From assembly GCA_000310025.1 (NCBI GenBank), contig FN649730.1:1722995-1733725 (forward strand): a stretch of 10,731 nt of DNA, written 5' to 3'. A program made the translations under genes and the position numbers. This document shows positions 1-7,471 of this stretch, one piece after another (position 1 is the first letter of the stretch; each line of letters begins with the position of its first letter). A model generated the notes under the pieces. That model saw only the letters and a list, made by a program, of their open reading frames with translations. It searched no databases and had not been told where the DNA came from. The DNA comes from Ectocarpus siliculosus (lineage: Eukaryota > Sar > Phaeophyceae > Ectocarpales > Ectocarpaceae).

Positions 1-180
1 AGCCGGAGCGGCGGCAGCGGCAGTGGCAGCGGGGACCTCGAGGAGATGGGCCGCACGCGCGGCGGTGAGGACAACGACCGCGGGGCTGCTGCCGCCGCGG
101 CCGCCGCTGCCGCCGCCGCCGCTCTTCCGGGCTGGCGCCTGGAGGCGCGTCTCTCGCGGGGAGGGGTCGGGGGGCGGTAG
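1..180 (+). CDS. Possible C-terminal end of a gene entering from the left (partial, unrecognised)
   Basis: Frame 1 is open from the first base to a TAG at 178-180. It encodes about 59 residues: a Ser/Gly-rich start, a charged stretch (GDLEEMGRTRGGEDNDR), a run of 12 alanines and a basic Gly/Arg tail. Third codon positions are mostly G or C, and the charged stretch looks more like protein than the Arg/Pro/Ser-rich reading of frame 2, which is open longer (to 409). No domain is recognisable and no function can be given. If it is real, the CAG-rich DNA after 180 would be its 3' untranslated region; long 3' UTRs are known in brown algae. GC-rich, repeat-rich DNA often stays open by chance, so this is a weak call. 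Confidence 0.25.
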   Translation, partial: SRSGGSGSGSGDLEEMGRTRGGEDNDRGAAAAAAAAAAAAALPGWRLEARLSRGGVGGR

Positions 181-1000
181 CGGTTGGCGCTGGTGTCGAA
201 CATGTTGCTGTGGGAATGGTAGTAGTAGTTGTAGTCCCCGCCGCAGAACCCCGAGTCGGACGAGCCGCACGTCTCCTGCCCGGTGTCCGACCGGAACAAT
301 CGCGGCGGGCGCCGCTGCGGGCACGAAAAACAGCAGTGGCGCGCGGAGACAAGACACGCCAATTTCGGGTCATCGACGCCAAGTTTCTTTACTTCGTCTT
401 CCACGGTAAAGTAGCTCTCAGTCAAGCAGGTGATTCCGAAGACTTTCGTGTGGGATCCACCGCGGAGCTAGCTGTGGTTCTACAGGAGTAGTTGTCAATT
501 TATTTTCGTAGTTCGCGTCAATCCGAGCCTTATGTTCGTGTTTGGGTGCAGCGGCAGCAGCAGCTTCGGCAGAAAGAAGGTTCAAGACCTTTATCGTTAG
601 CGAGAGTGACTGACTGGCGGGTATCTACTTGTAGTGTGACGGCCTTTTTCTCGATTGCGGGCACAAAAACAGCCGCTAGTCTTGAACGGGGTGTGCAACA
701 GCTGCAATTAACGAGACGAATTCAGAAGCAGTGACGGGGTGTGCCTGTGTGCGGCAGGGAGTGCTTCTTTGGTTATTTCCCCCGGGGCCTGCATCGTCTA
801 CGGTGGTGCTAGATAACAATGCTCCGTGTGTATTTTTACTCGGCCGTCCCGTCCTCTCAACGAAAGTTCGGTGGGAAAGAGCAAGAAATTTTTTAGGGAC
901 AATTCACGACAACATTCAACAGCAGTCAGTGTCCGTCCTCCGAAGGGCGGCAAACTTCAAATTTCGACAAATCTAGTTTGTATATGTTACCCTAGTTGAC
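181..1000. other. No supported gene; possible 3' UTR or intergenic DNA with CAG patches
   Basis: GC falls steadily from the left edge towards position 1000. Short open frames exist in all plus-strand frames, but they overlap each other, start at arbitrary ATG/GTG/TTG codons and show no motif. CAG/GCA clusters lie near 548-570 and 920. The stretch could be the 3' UTR of the partial frame at 1-180 or plain intergenic sequence. I see no splice-site pattern that joins coding pieces. Confidence 0.4.
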
Positions 1001-3634
1001 CCAAAAGAATCCATCTCTTTCTCTGTATCTAAGAAAAGAGCCTAAGATAGATTACCACTGACTCCTACAGCAAAAATAGTAACGGATTGATGCTGCAGTG
1101 AGCTGCAGACAGACAAGACACTTCGCCACCTCACTACGTTTGATTAAAGAAGTATCTATGTACGTACGTACCCCGTTGTTTTTGGTCGTGTTCAAAATGT
1201 CTCGCTGGTCCCTGTTTCATTTTGCATTATTTTACTAAACATAACCAAGTACTTCGTAGTGACCATCGCAACCAACGGCCAAAAACATTTTTTGGGCGGG
1301 CAGGTGTTTTCGTCCGAGCCGCCTTCCAACAGGGGCTTCTTTAATGTCTGGAGTGTGTGAAGGTCGAAGATATTTTCAAGGGGTATACAGCAGTGCCACA
1401 AGATTTGGATGGAACTCGAGACACTCTCCCATGACAACATAGTTATACTTGTACACTTGCACCTGCCTGAGGCGATGACTGGAACACTAACATTCCATGT
1501 TAGGCAAGAAGCACCACGTGGGAACCACGTGGGAACCAGTAATTAATGTCCGCCCACCAACAGGTAGGTGTGATTCCCTAAAACAACAGCAGTACAAGTA
1601 AGTATACAGCAAGAGGGCCGCCGAACTGCTTGCTGTGACGGTTGCGTATTTTGTTAATTTTGACAATCAACAGCAGCAGTAAGCACCTCTGAACAGCAGC
1701 AGCAGTACCCATGTACACCAAGAAGAGAAGATGTGGTGAGGCTTGCAGCAGTAAGCTTCCAATGATTTTATGCGACAGGGTGAGAAGACCCTGAGGGCGA
1801 CGAAAAAATTGCCGACGCAAAATTAATTAGCCCCACGGCACAGGCTGTCGGCGGATATGTACGGGAAAAAAAAAGACATCCCCCGTTCCTGGTATACATC
1901 GAACATGCGTCGGACACAGGAGGAATGTGTAAAGCAGCTGCTGGCTGGTAGAGAGGCAGATGGGAACAAAGCCAGACTATTAGAGCGATGGCAGCGACGC
2001 CTGAGCCACACGCCCGCCGTCTTCCCTCGAGACCGACCGTGGTCCTACCACACCGACCGGTCTCTGGTGGTCTGGTCGCGCTTGTTTGCGGTGTAGGTGG
2101 CTTTCCCGCCCCGAAAGATAGTATTTTTTTCGTGTACAGGATGCATATTTCGGTACAGTATATCTATATAACTCGGAGTAAAGAGGAAGGAAAATAAATC
2201 CCCGGAACAATAACATCGACGGCTGATCACAGCACCTTGTATGCGTAGCAAGCCATCCACAATTTGGATATCGATCGTGCTGGCTACCTTCGCTCGCCCA
2301 GCCGCGCTGGAGTACACGCTATGGTGACCACCGGTTCACACTTCCGCCTAGAGCAAATCTGTCGCCGAGCCGGCTTCGATCGGAGGCAACTGAATCGTCG
2401 AAACCAGCCTCGACATCGATGCCATTGACACCAACAACCACGCCGCTGTCACAAAAGGGGCCAGGTCATGCTCCCGCCTCGTGTGTAACAGAGCTTTAAA
2501 ATCGAAAAGTGATACACCCGTCGCCTAGCGCACCTGTCCGGAAGAATGCCCGCTGGAGGCATACGAATGGCCATACTCGGCCTCTCTCTCCTGCTCCCAT
2601 CTCCGTCTGCTGGGGGTGGCAGGGTCGTCAACGTGTGTGCTGTTGCCGCTCGGGAGGCATAGCGTACAGTCTCCCACACAGTCGAAAATCGACGCCATCC
2701 TTCTCTCCTCTCCTTTCGTTCCCCTCTTGCCTTCTCGCCAAGAGACTGTCCTCTACTCCCCGCTAACACCAAGCAGGATCAGCTCTTCTTGGGTGACGGG
2801 GTGCGAGCGGGTTGGACAGCAGAACAACTCCCACATGCCCGCCAGCAGCAGCATCGGCAGCAGAGGAGGAGGTGCCCTGGCCAGTTGTGTGCTGTGTGTC
2901 TTGTTTTTGTTGTTGCCCGTTGGCAAACAACGAAGGAGGCGCGCTGATGCCACTGTTGGTCGAATTGCGAAAGAAGCGCCAAAGAAGGGTAAAGAACCAA
3001 CTAGATGCGGGAAAACATCGAGCGAAGGCTCATGTATCGTCATGTACCTCAAGAGGCAACGACGCGTGTGGTAACTAGCAGGTGAGCAGATGCGATGCGA
3101 CCGGACGAAGAGGTCGACCACTCGGTGGGAGTAGAAAGTGGGGGAGGAGTAGTAGTGGGGGCAGCAGCAGCGAGTTCGATCTGCTCGACTCGACGCTCGT
3201 TTAGTTTAATGTACGCGCAGGCGGCACGAAGCAGACTGCCACGACTTGCAACAAAAACACAATTTTTAAAAAATGTAACGTATGCAGTATGCAGTAAAGA
3301 GAGCCTCTTGGACCCCATGCTCCCAGCTTTCACGCCGTTGGAGCCTACAACGCCTACCTCCTGCCTACATATACGTGCGAGGCAGTAGCCTCTCTCCTTC
3401 TTACCTGTGGCGGGTATACTGTACCAGGTTACACTTTAGCCCGGAGGCACATCCACAGACGTGGAACACGTGCTACATAATATGCCTATACCAGCTTTAT
3501 CGTGCTGAAATATATGAAGTCGTCAATGGTTGATTGAGCAAATCTACGGCGCATGCTGTGTACATATTGTATGCATACTCATTTGTACTTGAAGTAAGTG
3601 TGTACAGGAGTATGGCGTTCCCGTATAACTTGGC
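1001..3634. other. Intergenic stretch without a supportable gene
   Basis: Several open frames of 60-150 codons occur on both strands (for example plus 2616-3074 and minus 2753-3121). They overlap antisense to one another, are rich in Ser, Arg, Cys and Leu, and contain no recognisable domain or conserved motif. CAG clusters occur at about 1669-1705 and 2844-2864. A short TATA-rich patch lies at about 2159-2171. No LTR copy, tRNA or rRNA is visible. Unspliced exons of a diverged gene cannot be excluded by eye. Confidence 0.45.
1513..1538. repeat. Short tandem repeat (11-base unit) carrying two CACGTG palindromes
   Basis: The unit ACCACGTGGGA is present at 1513-1523 and 1524-1534, followed by a partial third copy. 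Each unit contains CACGTG, the palindrome bound by many bHLH and bZIP factors (E-box/G-box). Two boxes 11 bases apart would lie on about the same face of the helix. No adjacent gene start is recognised, so a regulatory role is only a possibility; chance duplication is equally likely. Confidence 0.4.
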
Positions 3635-3689
3635 TACCGTATATGACACAAGATAACACACCCCCTGGACCGATTTTCAGAGCTCGATT
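3635..3689 (+). repeat. Left terminal inverted repeat of the MITE
   Basis: This is the 55-base left arm. It contains ACACCCCCTGGACCGATTTT and pairs with 3801-3855 with a single mismatch. Confidence 0.8.
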
Positions 3690-3800
3690 ACTTCACGACG
3701 AAGAGGATGCATGGACGAAAGGATACATTTTCAGAGAGCTGTCGACCAGACGGCTTCAACGCCGCCGTTTTCGGCCCTGCGACTGTTGCTGCTGTTGAAA

Positions 3801-3855
3801 AATCGAGCTTTGAAAATCGGTCCAGGGGGTGTGTTATCTTGTGTCATATACGGTA
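3801..3855 (-). repeat. Right terminal inverted repeat of the MITE
   Basis: This is the 55-base right arm and the reverse complement of 3635-3689. Near-identity of the arms suggests a fairly recent insertion or selection on the hairpin. Confidence 0.8.
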
Positions 3856-4278
3856 TGCATATATGTGCACATCATGCATGAAAAGTAGGAATATGCGAGC
3901 ATTCAGCAGAGTCCGAATTAACATGGTGATACATTGTACAAGTTCTCCTTCTGGGTGGTACATGTAGTGTTCGCCGGTGACCACGGAGGGGAGGAAGACA
4001 TTCATCCGCGTACCGTCAATTGACCGTTACTACAATCAATCCTACGGATGGAAGGTACAGTGCAAAGATCGGAAGGTTGACTACTAGAAGAAGACTACTA
4101 CTTCAAGTTATGTGAGGACTCAGCACAGTATAGTGAACTGTCAAGACACCGCAACAAATTCGTGCGCATGCATGGTACGCATGGTATAATGTGCGCTACA
4201 CTTCATGTATATCCACGTGCAAGTATTCGAAAATGGCAGGCTGGCTGATGAAAATTTAGGACCCCGGAGTACGTGGTA
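3856..4278. other. Non-coding flank between the MITE and the retrotransposon
   Basis: No gene is supported in this stretch. It ends with TGGTA (4274-4278) immediately before the LTR. That would be the left copy of a 5-base target site duplication, but the matching right copy lies outside the window. Confidence 0.5.
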
Positions 4279-4561
4279 TGTTAGTGCACTGCCGCCCTCA
4301 GCGGTCTGTGGTGTTGAGACTGGAGACTATGTTATCCCAGGAACCGCAGATGAAAAAGGACCATGTATTGTATATATATATATATATATTCGTCACGCAA
4401 ACCCCTCAGGCAAGTGAGCTCGTGGGCTCTTTCTCTCTCCAGCACCAGGCAGGGTCTTCTCCTACCCCCCATACACTTCATACCCATTGACGTACCCCCC
4501 GATCAGGCGCATTGCGCATGTAGATCGGACACACATACATACATCCAAAGTACAACAAACA
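4279..4561 (-). repeat. 3' LTR of the retrotransposon (inner boundary uncertain)
   Basis: Bases 4279-4424 match 10598-10731 with three substitutions and a 12-base difference in a TA run. The outer boundary (4279) is firm because the match starts there. The inner boundary is a best guess. At 4561 the sequence ends ...AACA, which pairs with the opening TGTT to give TGTT...AACA ends, and is followed by GCCCCCCTACTTGA, whose complement is a G-rich polypurine-like tract as expected next to a 3' LTR. Other candidates with C-rich tracts are about 5126 and 5222, which would make the LTR 850-950 bases. The right LTR is cut at 134 bases, so the window cannot settle this. Confidence 0.7.
4371..4388. promoter_or_regulatory. 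TA-repeat / TATA-like element inside the left LTR
   Basis: Nine TA dinucleotides occur here against three at the matching place in the right LTR (10690-10695). In a copia LTR a TATA box in this region would drive element transcription on the minus strand. The position fits, but promoter function is inferred. The length difference is typical microsatellite slippage after insertion. Confidence 0.4.
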
Positions 4562-4634
4562 GCCCCCCTACTTGATATGCCGTACGATCTCCCAACCAAT
4601 GCAAAAACGCAAATAACCACTTGAGAAACATCCT

Positions 4635-5093
4635 CTACAAGAAGAACTGATCACGCGTCTCCATCAGTTTATTCACGAATCCACTACATTCGCCCCTAGA
4701 CATAATCTCAAACCGTTGACACAAAAGAATCATCCTCGGAAAAAACACCCAACAATTATTAAGAAAAAACGTTGGAACGAAACAAACATTTTCTGGAAAA
4801 ACAGCTTCAAAAGAGTTGAATACCAAATCCTCAAAAACAAAACAAAAACTCAACTTCTTGACCAATCAAAACGAGAATGAATTCGGAAAGCACATTGATT
4901 TGCCCCAACCATCAATCGTCAAATAAACGTCAAACCCTTCCTCCAAGATAAATTCCAAGGACCAATCAATCCCTAAACAGCGCGCAACCGCAAATAAATC
5001 GATGCCATCGCTGTTGTCCAAGAAACGATAGAAAACAAAGCAAAAAACATCCATCCATGCATACAGCCCCCCTGCTGTGACATCCCAAGACAC
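4635..5093 (-). other. Open frame with one stop in the AT-rich 3' tail (unrecognised)
   Basis: One minus-strand frame runs from 5093 to a TAG at 4635-4637 with a single TGA at 4866-4868. Past the TAG it stays open to a TGA at 4503-4505. The first ATG is at about 5054. The translation has mixed composition, with charged segments (LDNSDGIDLF, LEEGFDVYL, KLMETRDQFF) between Phe/Val-rich hydrophobic stretches. The strand is T-rich, which favours Phe, Leu and Val and could produce such a frame without selection. Some copia elements carry an extra frame after pol; I do not recognise this one as any known family. It could equally be LTR or UTR sequence. Confidence 0.2.
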
Positions 5094-5142
5094 TATCCTC
5101 CCAACGTTATATCTTCACGTGAACAGCCCCCCTGCTGAGACA
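5064..5142. repeat. Duplicated C-rich motif (polypurine-tract-like on the element strand)
   Basis: ACAGCCCCCCTGCTGTGACAT near 5064 and ACAGCCCCCCTGCTGAGACAT near 5124 differ at two adjacent positions. A shorter relative (ACAGCCCCCCTA) lies at about 4559. On the element strand these read as AGCAGGGGGGCTGT, similar to the purine tract that primes plus-strand synthesis next to a 3' LTR. Which copy, if any, served as the tract is unknown. Confidence 0.4.
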
Positions 5143-5386
5143 TGTCCAAAAACATAGGATAAACAAAAATATCAATTGATGATGTGCATGCACTCTGTAA
5201 TCAATCATAGTCACACATGACATTCCCCCCCATGATTGCAGATGCAGAGACAGCAAGAAGAGACAAACGCTGCTGCAAAGAAAAAAACAACAACAAAAAA
5301 AAACAACACAACGTTGCACAACGCAGAAAAAAAAAAAAAACTTCACATCAAGTAAAAACTAATTGCTATCGACTAACAAAGGAACG

Positions 5387-6258
5387 TTACTTGATGTTCA
5401 TCACAAAACCACGGTGAAAGCAGAATGCCGCCCTGTGAAGTGGTTTGGTCATAAAGTCGGCGTGCTGCAAAGCAGACGCAACGTGGACTACCTTAAACTG
5501 CTTGCGTGCCACCCGCTCCCGAATGAAATGGTGTCGGATGTCTATCTATGTGCTTAGAGTTGGGGGTGGTGACCGGGTTGTTGACCAAGGGAAGGGCCCC
5601 CATGTTATCCTCGTGAACTCTAGTGCACCCGATGCGCTCATCTGGAAAGATAAAACTCCAGAGATAGCGCAAGAAAATCGCTTCCTTGAAACCGTCGCCC
5701 ATCGCAACATACTCGGCTTCAGTCGAAGAAAGTGTAACACTCTTCTGCGTTCGCGACAAAAACGAGACACACGCACCCGCACACATCACAACCGCACCAG
5801 AAACCGACCGCCGGTCCGTCGCGTTGCTCGCGTAATCGGAGTCAACGAAGAGTTCCAACGAGACACCGCCCTCCGTCCCCCGCTGATACGTGATACCAAG
5901 ACCGACCGTGAACCTGACATCAGAACATGCAAAGCTGCACGCCAATGCGCCATCTTGGGGGGCGTGGGCATACCTCGCCACAGCTCGCACTGCGTTGAGG
6001 ATGTCCGGGCGAGGCTGATTCACCAGCCACATCAAGTGTCCTACCAAAGACCGAAAAGGCTCAAGAACATCAGGCTCTGCATCGTCGAAATCCTCAAGCT
6101 TCAAGCCTACTACCATGGGAGTCTCCTTGTTGCGTGTGACACCGAACGTCTCAACCAAATTCCTCGCAAACGTCTCCTGCGACAACGTAATCGTGCCACC
6201 CGCGCGGTCACGAGAAAACCGAATACCCGCGTACAAACTCAGCTCTCCAAGGTTCTTG
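5387..6258 (-). pseudogene. pol: RT connection region and RNase H domain of copia pol (damaged)
   Basis: The sense frame starts at KNLGEL (about 6257) with the end of reverse transcriptase (LSLYAGIRFSRD, TITLSQETFARNLVETFG, RSLVGHLMWL, RPDILNAVRAVARY). It then enters RNase H, which degrades the RNA strand of the RNA-DNA hybrid during replication. Catalytic acidic residues are visible: Asp in FVDSDYAS (codon 5843-5841), Glu in SSTEAEYVA (5720-5718), Asp in HEDNMGA (5609-5607) and Asp in SKHID (5546-5544). Just after that last Asp, CTATCTAT (5542-5549) looks like a 4-base slippage duplication that throws the frame. The expected ending (DIRHHFIRERVARKQF...) follows in the next frame to the TAA at 5387-5389. 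A second lesion at 5957-5962 (a run of six G) shifts the frame, and a change near 5915-5919 appears to shift it back. The upstream extension of this frame (to 6815) runs antisense through the inverted block and is not coding. Confidence 0.88.
6243..6258 (-). repeat. Left arm of the 16-base inverted repeat at the inversion boundary
   Basis: CTCTCCAAGGTTCTTG; on the minus strand it encodes KNLGE at the start of the RNase H portion. The match to 7456-7471 does not extend beyond 16 bases on either side. Confidence 0.85.
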
Positions 6259-7455
6259 GCTGCGGCGTCGGCGGCGGGGGGGGCGGCAGCAGCGGCAGCA
6301 GCAGCGTCGTCCCCGGTCGCCGCGATGGCCCCGGGCTCCTCGACGGACGCAGCGGCGGTGGCGACGGCGTCGGCGGCGGGGGGAGCGGCAGCAGCAGCAG
6401 CAGCAGCGTCGTCCCCGGTCGCCGCGATGGCCCCGGGCACCTCGACGGACGCAGCGGAGACGGAGACGGCGACGCCCGCGGCATGCATACTTGGGTCCGC
6501 GACAGCGATGCGCCCGACCGCAGCTTCGTCATCGACCCCAACTGGAGCGACCAAGCCCAGCGTCCCCCCCCGCGAGCGCCGCACAAGCAGCCTCAGCAGC
6601 AGCGCCATCAGGTTACCCCCTCCGTCACGAGGGCCTCGGCGCGGTGCCTGGCTAAAGGTGGGCCTCTGCCGCGGTCCCCAGGGGTGTTGGCGATGCTTGC
6701 AATGGCGGAAGACTTCGACGCGCGGATGGACGATGAGCGGTGCTTCGGAGGTCCGGAGCTGCCGGATGGGCCTGCAAGCGAGCGCGTGACACCGACGACG
6801 TGGGCGGAGGCGCACTCAGGCGAAGACAGCGACATCTGGTACAGCGCTGAGGACGCGGAGTTCACCGGACTTCTCGAGGCGGACACTTTGTCGCCGGCGG
6901 CAGGCTCGTAGCAGCCAGGGACGAACATCATTTCGGCCAAATGGGTGTACCTTTGGAAGTCCAACGAGTTCGGTGATGTGACGCGTGCAAAAGCCAGACT
7001 GGTAGCAAGAGGTTTTAGTCAGCGGGAAGGGGTTGATTATTTTGAGAATTTTTCGCCGTGCCCGTCTGTTACTAGTATTCGCGTTCTTGCCGCAATTGCT
7101 TGTCATCTTGGTTGGGATTTTGTGCACCTTGATGCTGAGCAGGCGTTCGTTCTATCCAAGCTGAACGAGGATGTGTACATTCGTTTGCCGAAAGGTTGTG
7201 GCTCTCTCTCAGGGAAAGTTGTCAAGCTTGCCCGTAGCCTGTATGGTTTGAAGCAAGCGTCCCGCATGTGGCATTACCATTTGCTCCGAGCAATGAAGGG
7301 TTTGAGCAGTGTGCTGCTGATGCTTGTGTCATGCGTCTGATCGAGAATGGTGTTGTGACAATGGTAGTTGTTGTGCACGTCGACGACATTTTCTCGATCG
7401 GGACCAAGCGTAGGTGCGATCAGTTTGGCAGAGACTTGAACGCTTTCGTCCCGAT
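6259..7455 (+). pseudogene. pol: Reverse transcriptase (with upstream IN-RT linker) of copia pol, inverted and damaged
   Basis: This block codes for the polymerase that copies element RNA to DNA. The Ala/Ser/Pro linker (6259 to about 6600) is followed by the RT domain. NIISAKWVYLWK (about 6924-6959), KARLVARGFSQREGVDYFENF, HLDAEQAFV with the first catalytic Asp (7131-7133), LYGLKQAS (7239-7262) and VVVHVDDIFS with the catalytic Asp pair (7382-7387) are all present. The usual YVDD box is HVDD here. Lesions: a TAG at 6909-6911 just before the RT core, a frameshift at about 7298-7300 (the frame shifts at GFEQCAADACVMRLIE), and probably one in the run of eight C near 6565-6572. The domain breaks off at KNLGE and continues as the connection/RNase H part on the opposite strand at 6257. 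A long plus-strand open frame from 5445 to 6911 includes part of this, but its left half is antisense to RNase H. Confidence 0.88.
6267..6470 (+). repeat. Tandem repeat, two units of 102 bases, in the IN-RT linker
   Basis: The units are 6267-6368 and 6369-6470, each starting GTCGGCGGCGGGGGG. They are near-identical except in the CAG/CGG run and the last 15 or so bases. The unit is 34 codons long, so all frames are kept. Frame 1 reads SAAGGAAAAAAAASSPVAAM and then MAPGxSTDAA in each unit, an Ala/Ser/Pro-rich linker. Copia pol proteins have a variable, poorly conserved linker between integrase and reverse transcriptase, so a repeat expansion here is easy to tolerate. Confidence 0.75.
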
Positions 7456-7471
7456 CAAGAACCTTGGAGAG
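7456..7471 (+). repeat. Right arm of the 16-base inverted repeat at the inversion boundary
   Basis: CAAGAACCTTGGAGAG; it encodes KNLGE at the end of the plus-strand RT block. On the minus strand the same bases end the integrase fragment (VSLQGS). Confidence 0.85.

Larger units (their letters stand above)
3635..3855. mobile_element. MITE-like non-autonomous DNA transposon with long terminal inverted repeats
   Basis: The sequence at 3635-3689 is the reverse complement of 3801-3855 at 54 of 55 positions; the one mismatch is at 3680. The outermost two bases on each side are TA, so the element proper is probably 3637-3853 (217 bases), with ends reading CCGTATATGACACAAG, flanked by a TA duplication as in Tc1/mariner-type insertion. 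The 111-base centre has no coding capacity; small frames across it are not credible. Part of the arm (ATTTTCAGAGCT) recurs imperfectly at about 3728-3742. Known: MITEs are short, have TIRs and no transposase, and are moved by a related autonomous element. Inferred: the TA duplication and the family, since a palindromic TA could also be part of the repeat. Confidence 0.75.
4562..5386 (-). other. AT-rich tail between pol and the 3' LTR
   Basis: After the pol stop codon (5387-5389) the element-sense strand becomes T-rich (A-rich as written), unlike the GC-rich coding part. It contains runs of 14 A near 5327-5340 and 9 A near 5297-5305, and three copies of ACAGCCCCCCT at about 4559, 5064 and 5124. 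Depending on where the LTR ends, this is a 3' untranslated region, part of a longer LTR, or both. It includes the open frame described separately. Confidence 0.5.
6243..7471. other. Internally inverted segment of the retrotransposon
   Basis: Everything in the element reads on the minus strand except this block, where the IN-RT linker and the reverse transcriptase read on the plus strand. Both ends carry the same 16 bases in opposite orientation: CTCTCCAAGGTTCTTG at 6243-6258 and its exact reverse complement at 7456-7471. At the right end the plus-strand RT finishes in VPIKNLGE. At the left end the minus-strand frame resumes in KNLGELSLY. The two frames meet in the same codons of the same motif, as expected if the block was flipped by recombination between short inverted repeats already present in the element. 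The alternatives are template switching during reverse transcription, or an assembly error. Confidence 0.85.

Noticed and set aside
23-409. Frame 2 open frame of 128 codons at the left edge
   Set aside because: Arg/Ser/Pro/Cys-rich translation of triplet-repeat DNA with no motif; frame 1 looks more protein-like over the same bases.
578-600. GGTTCAAGACC, resembling a tRNA T-arm
   Set aside because: No matching acceptor stem, D-arm or anticodon arm at proper spacing.
2616-3121. Overlapping plus (2616-3074) and minus (2753-3121) frames of 152 and 122 codons
   Set aside because: They are antisense to each other, have no recognisable domain or codon signal, and start at arbitrary positions. Chance frames in GC-rich DNA are the simpler reading.
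3553-3880. Weak outer inverted similarity around the MITE (GTACATATTGTATGCATAC on the left, GTATGCATATATGTGCAC on the right)
   Set aside because: It is asymmetric relative to the arms, imperfect, and made of self-complementary ATGCAT sequence. Not convincing as part of the element.
4635-5093. Reading the AT-rich 3' frame as an envelope gene
   Set aside because: There is no signal peptide, Cys pattern or transmembrane arrangement that I can defend, so it is listed only as an unrecognised open frame.
6259-6815. Minus-strand extension of the RNase H frame upstream of KNLGEL
   Set aside because: It is antisense to the tandem repeat and IN-RT linker of the inverted block, and consists of Ala-rich low-complexity translation without motifs.
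5445-6911. Plus-strand open frame of 488 codons
   Set aside because: Its left part (to about 6258) is antisense to the well-conserved RNase H region. Only its right part, from the IN-RT linker on, is sense, as part of the inverted RT block. It is a chimera created by the inversion.
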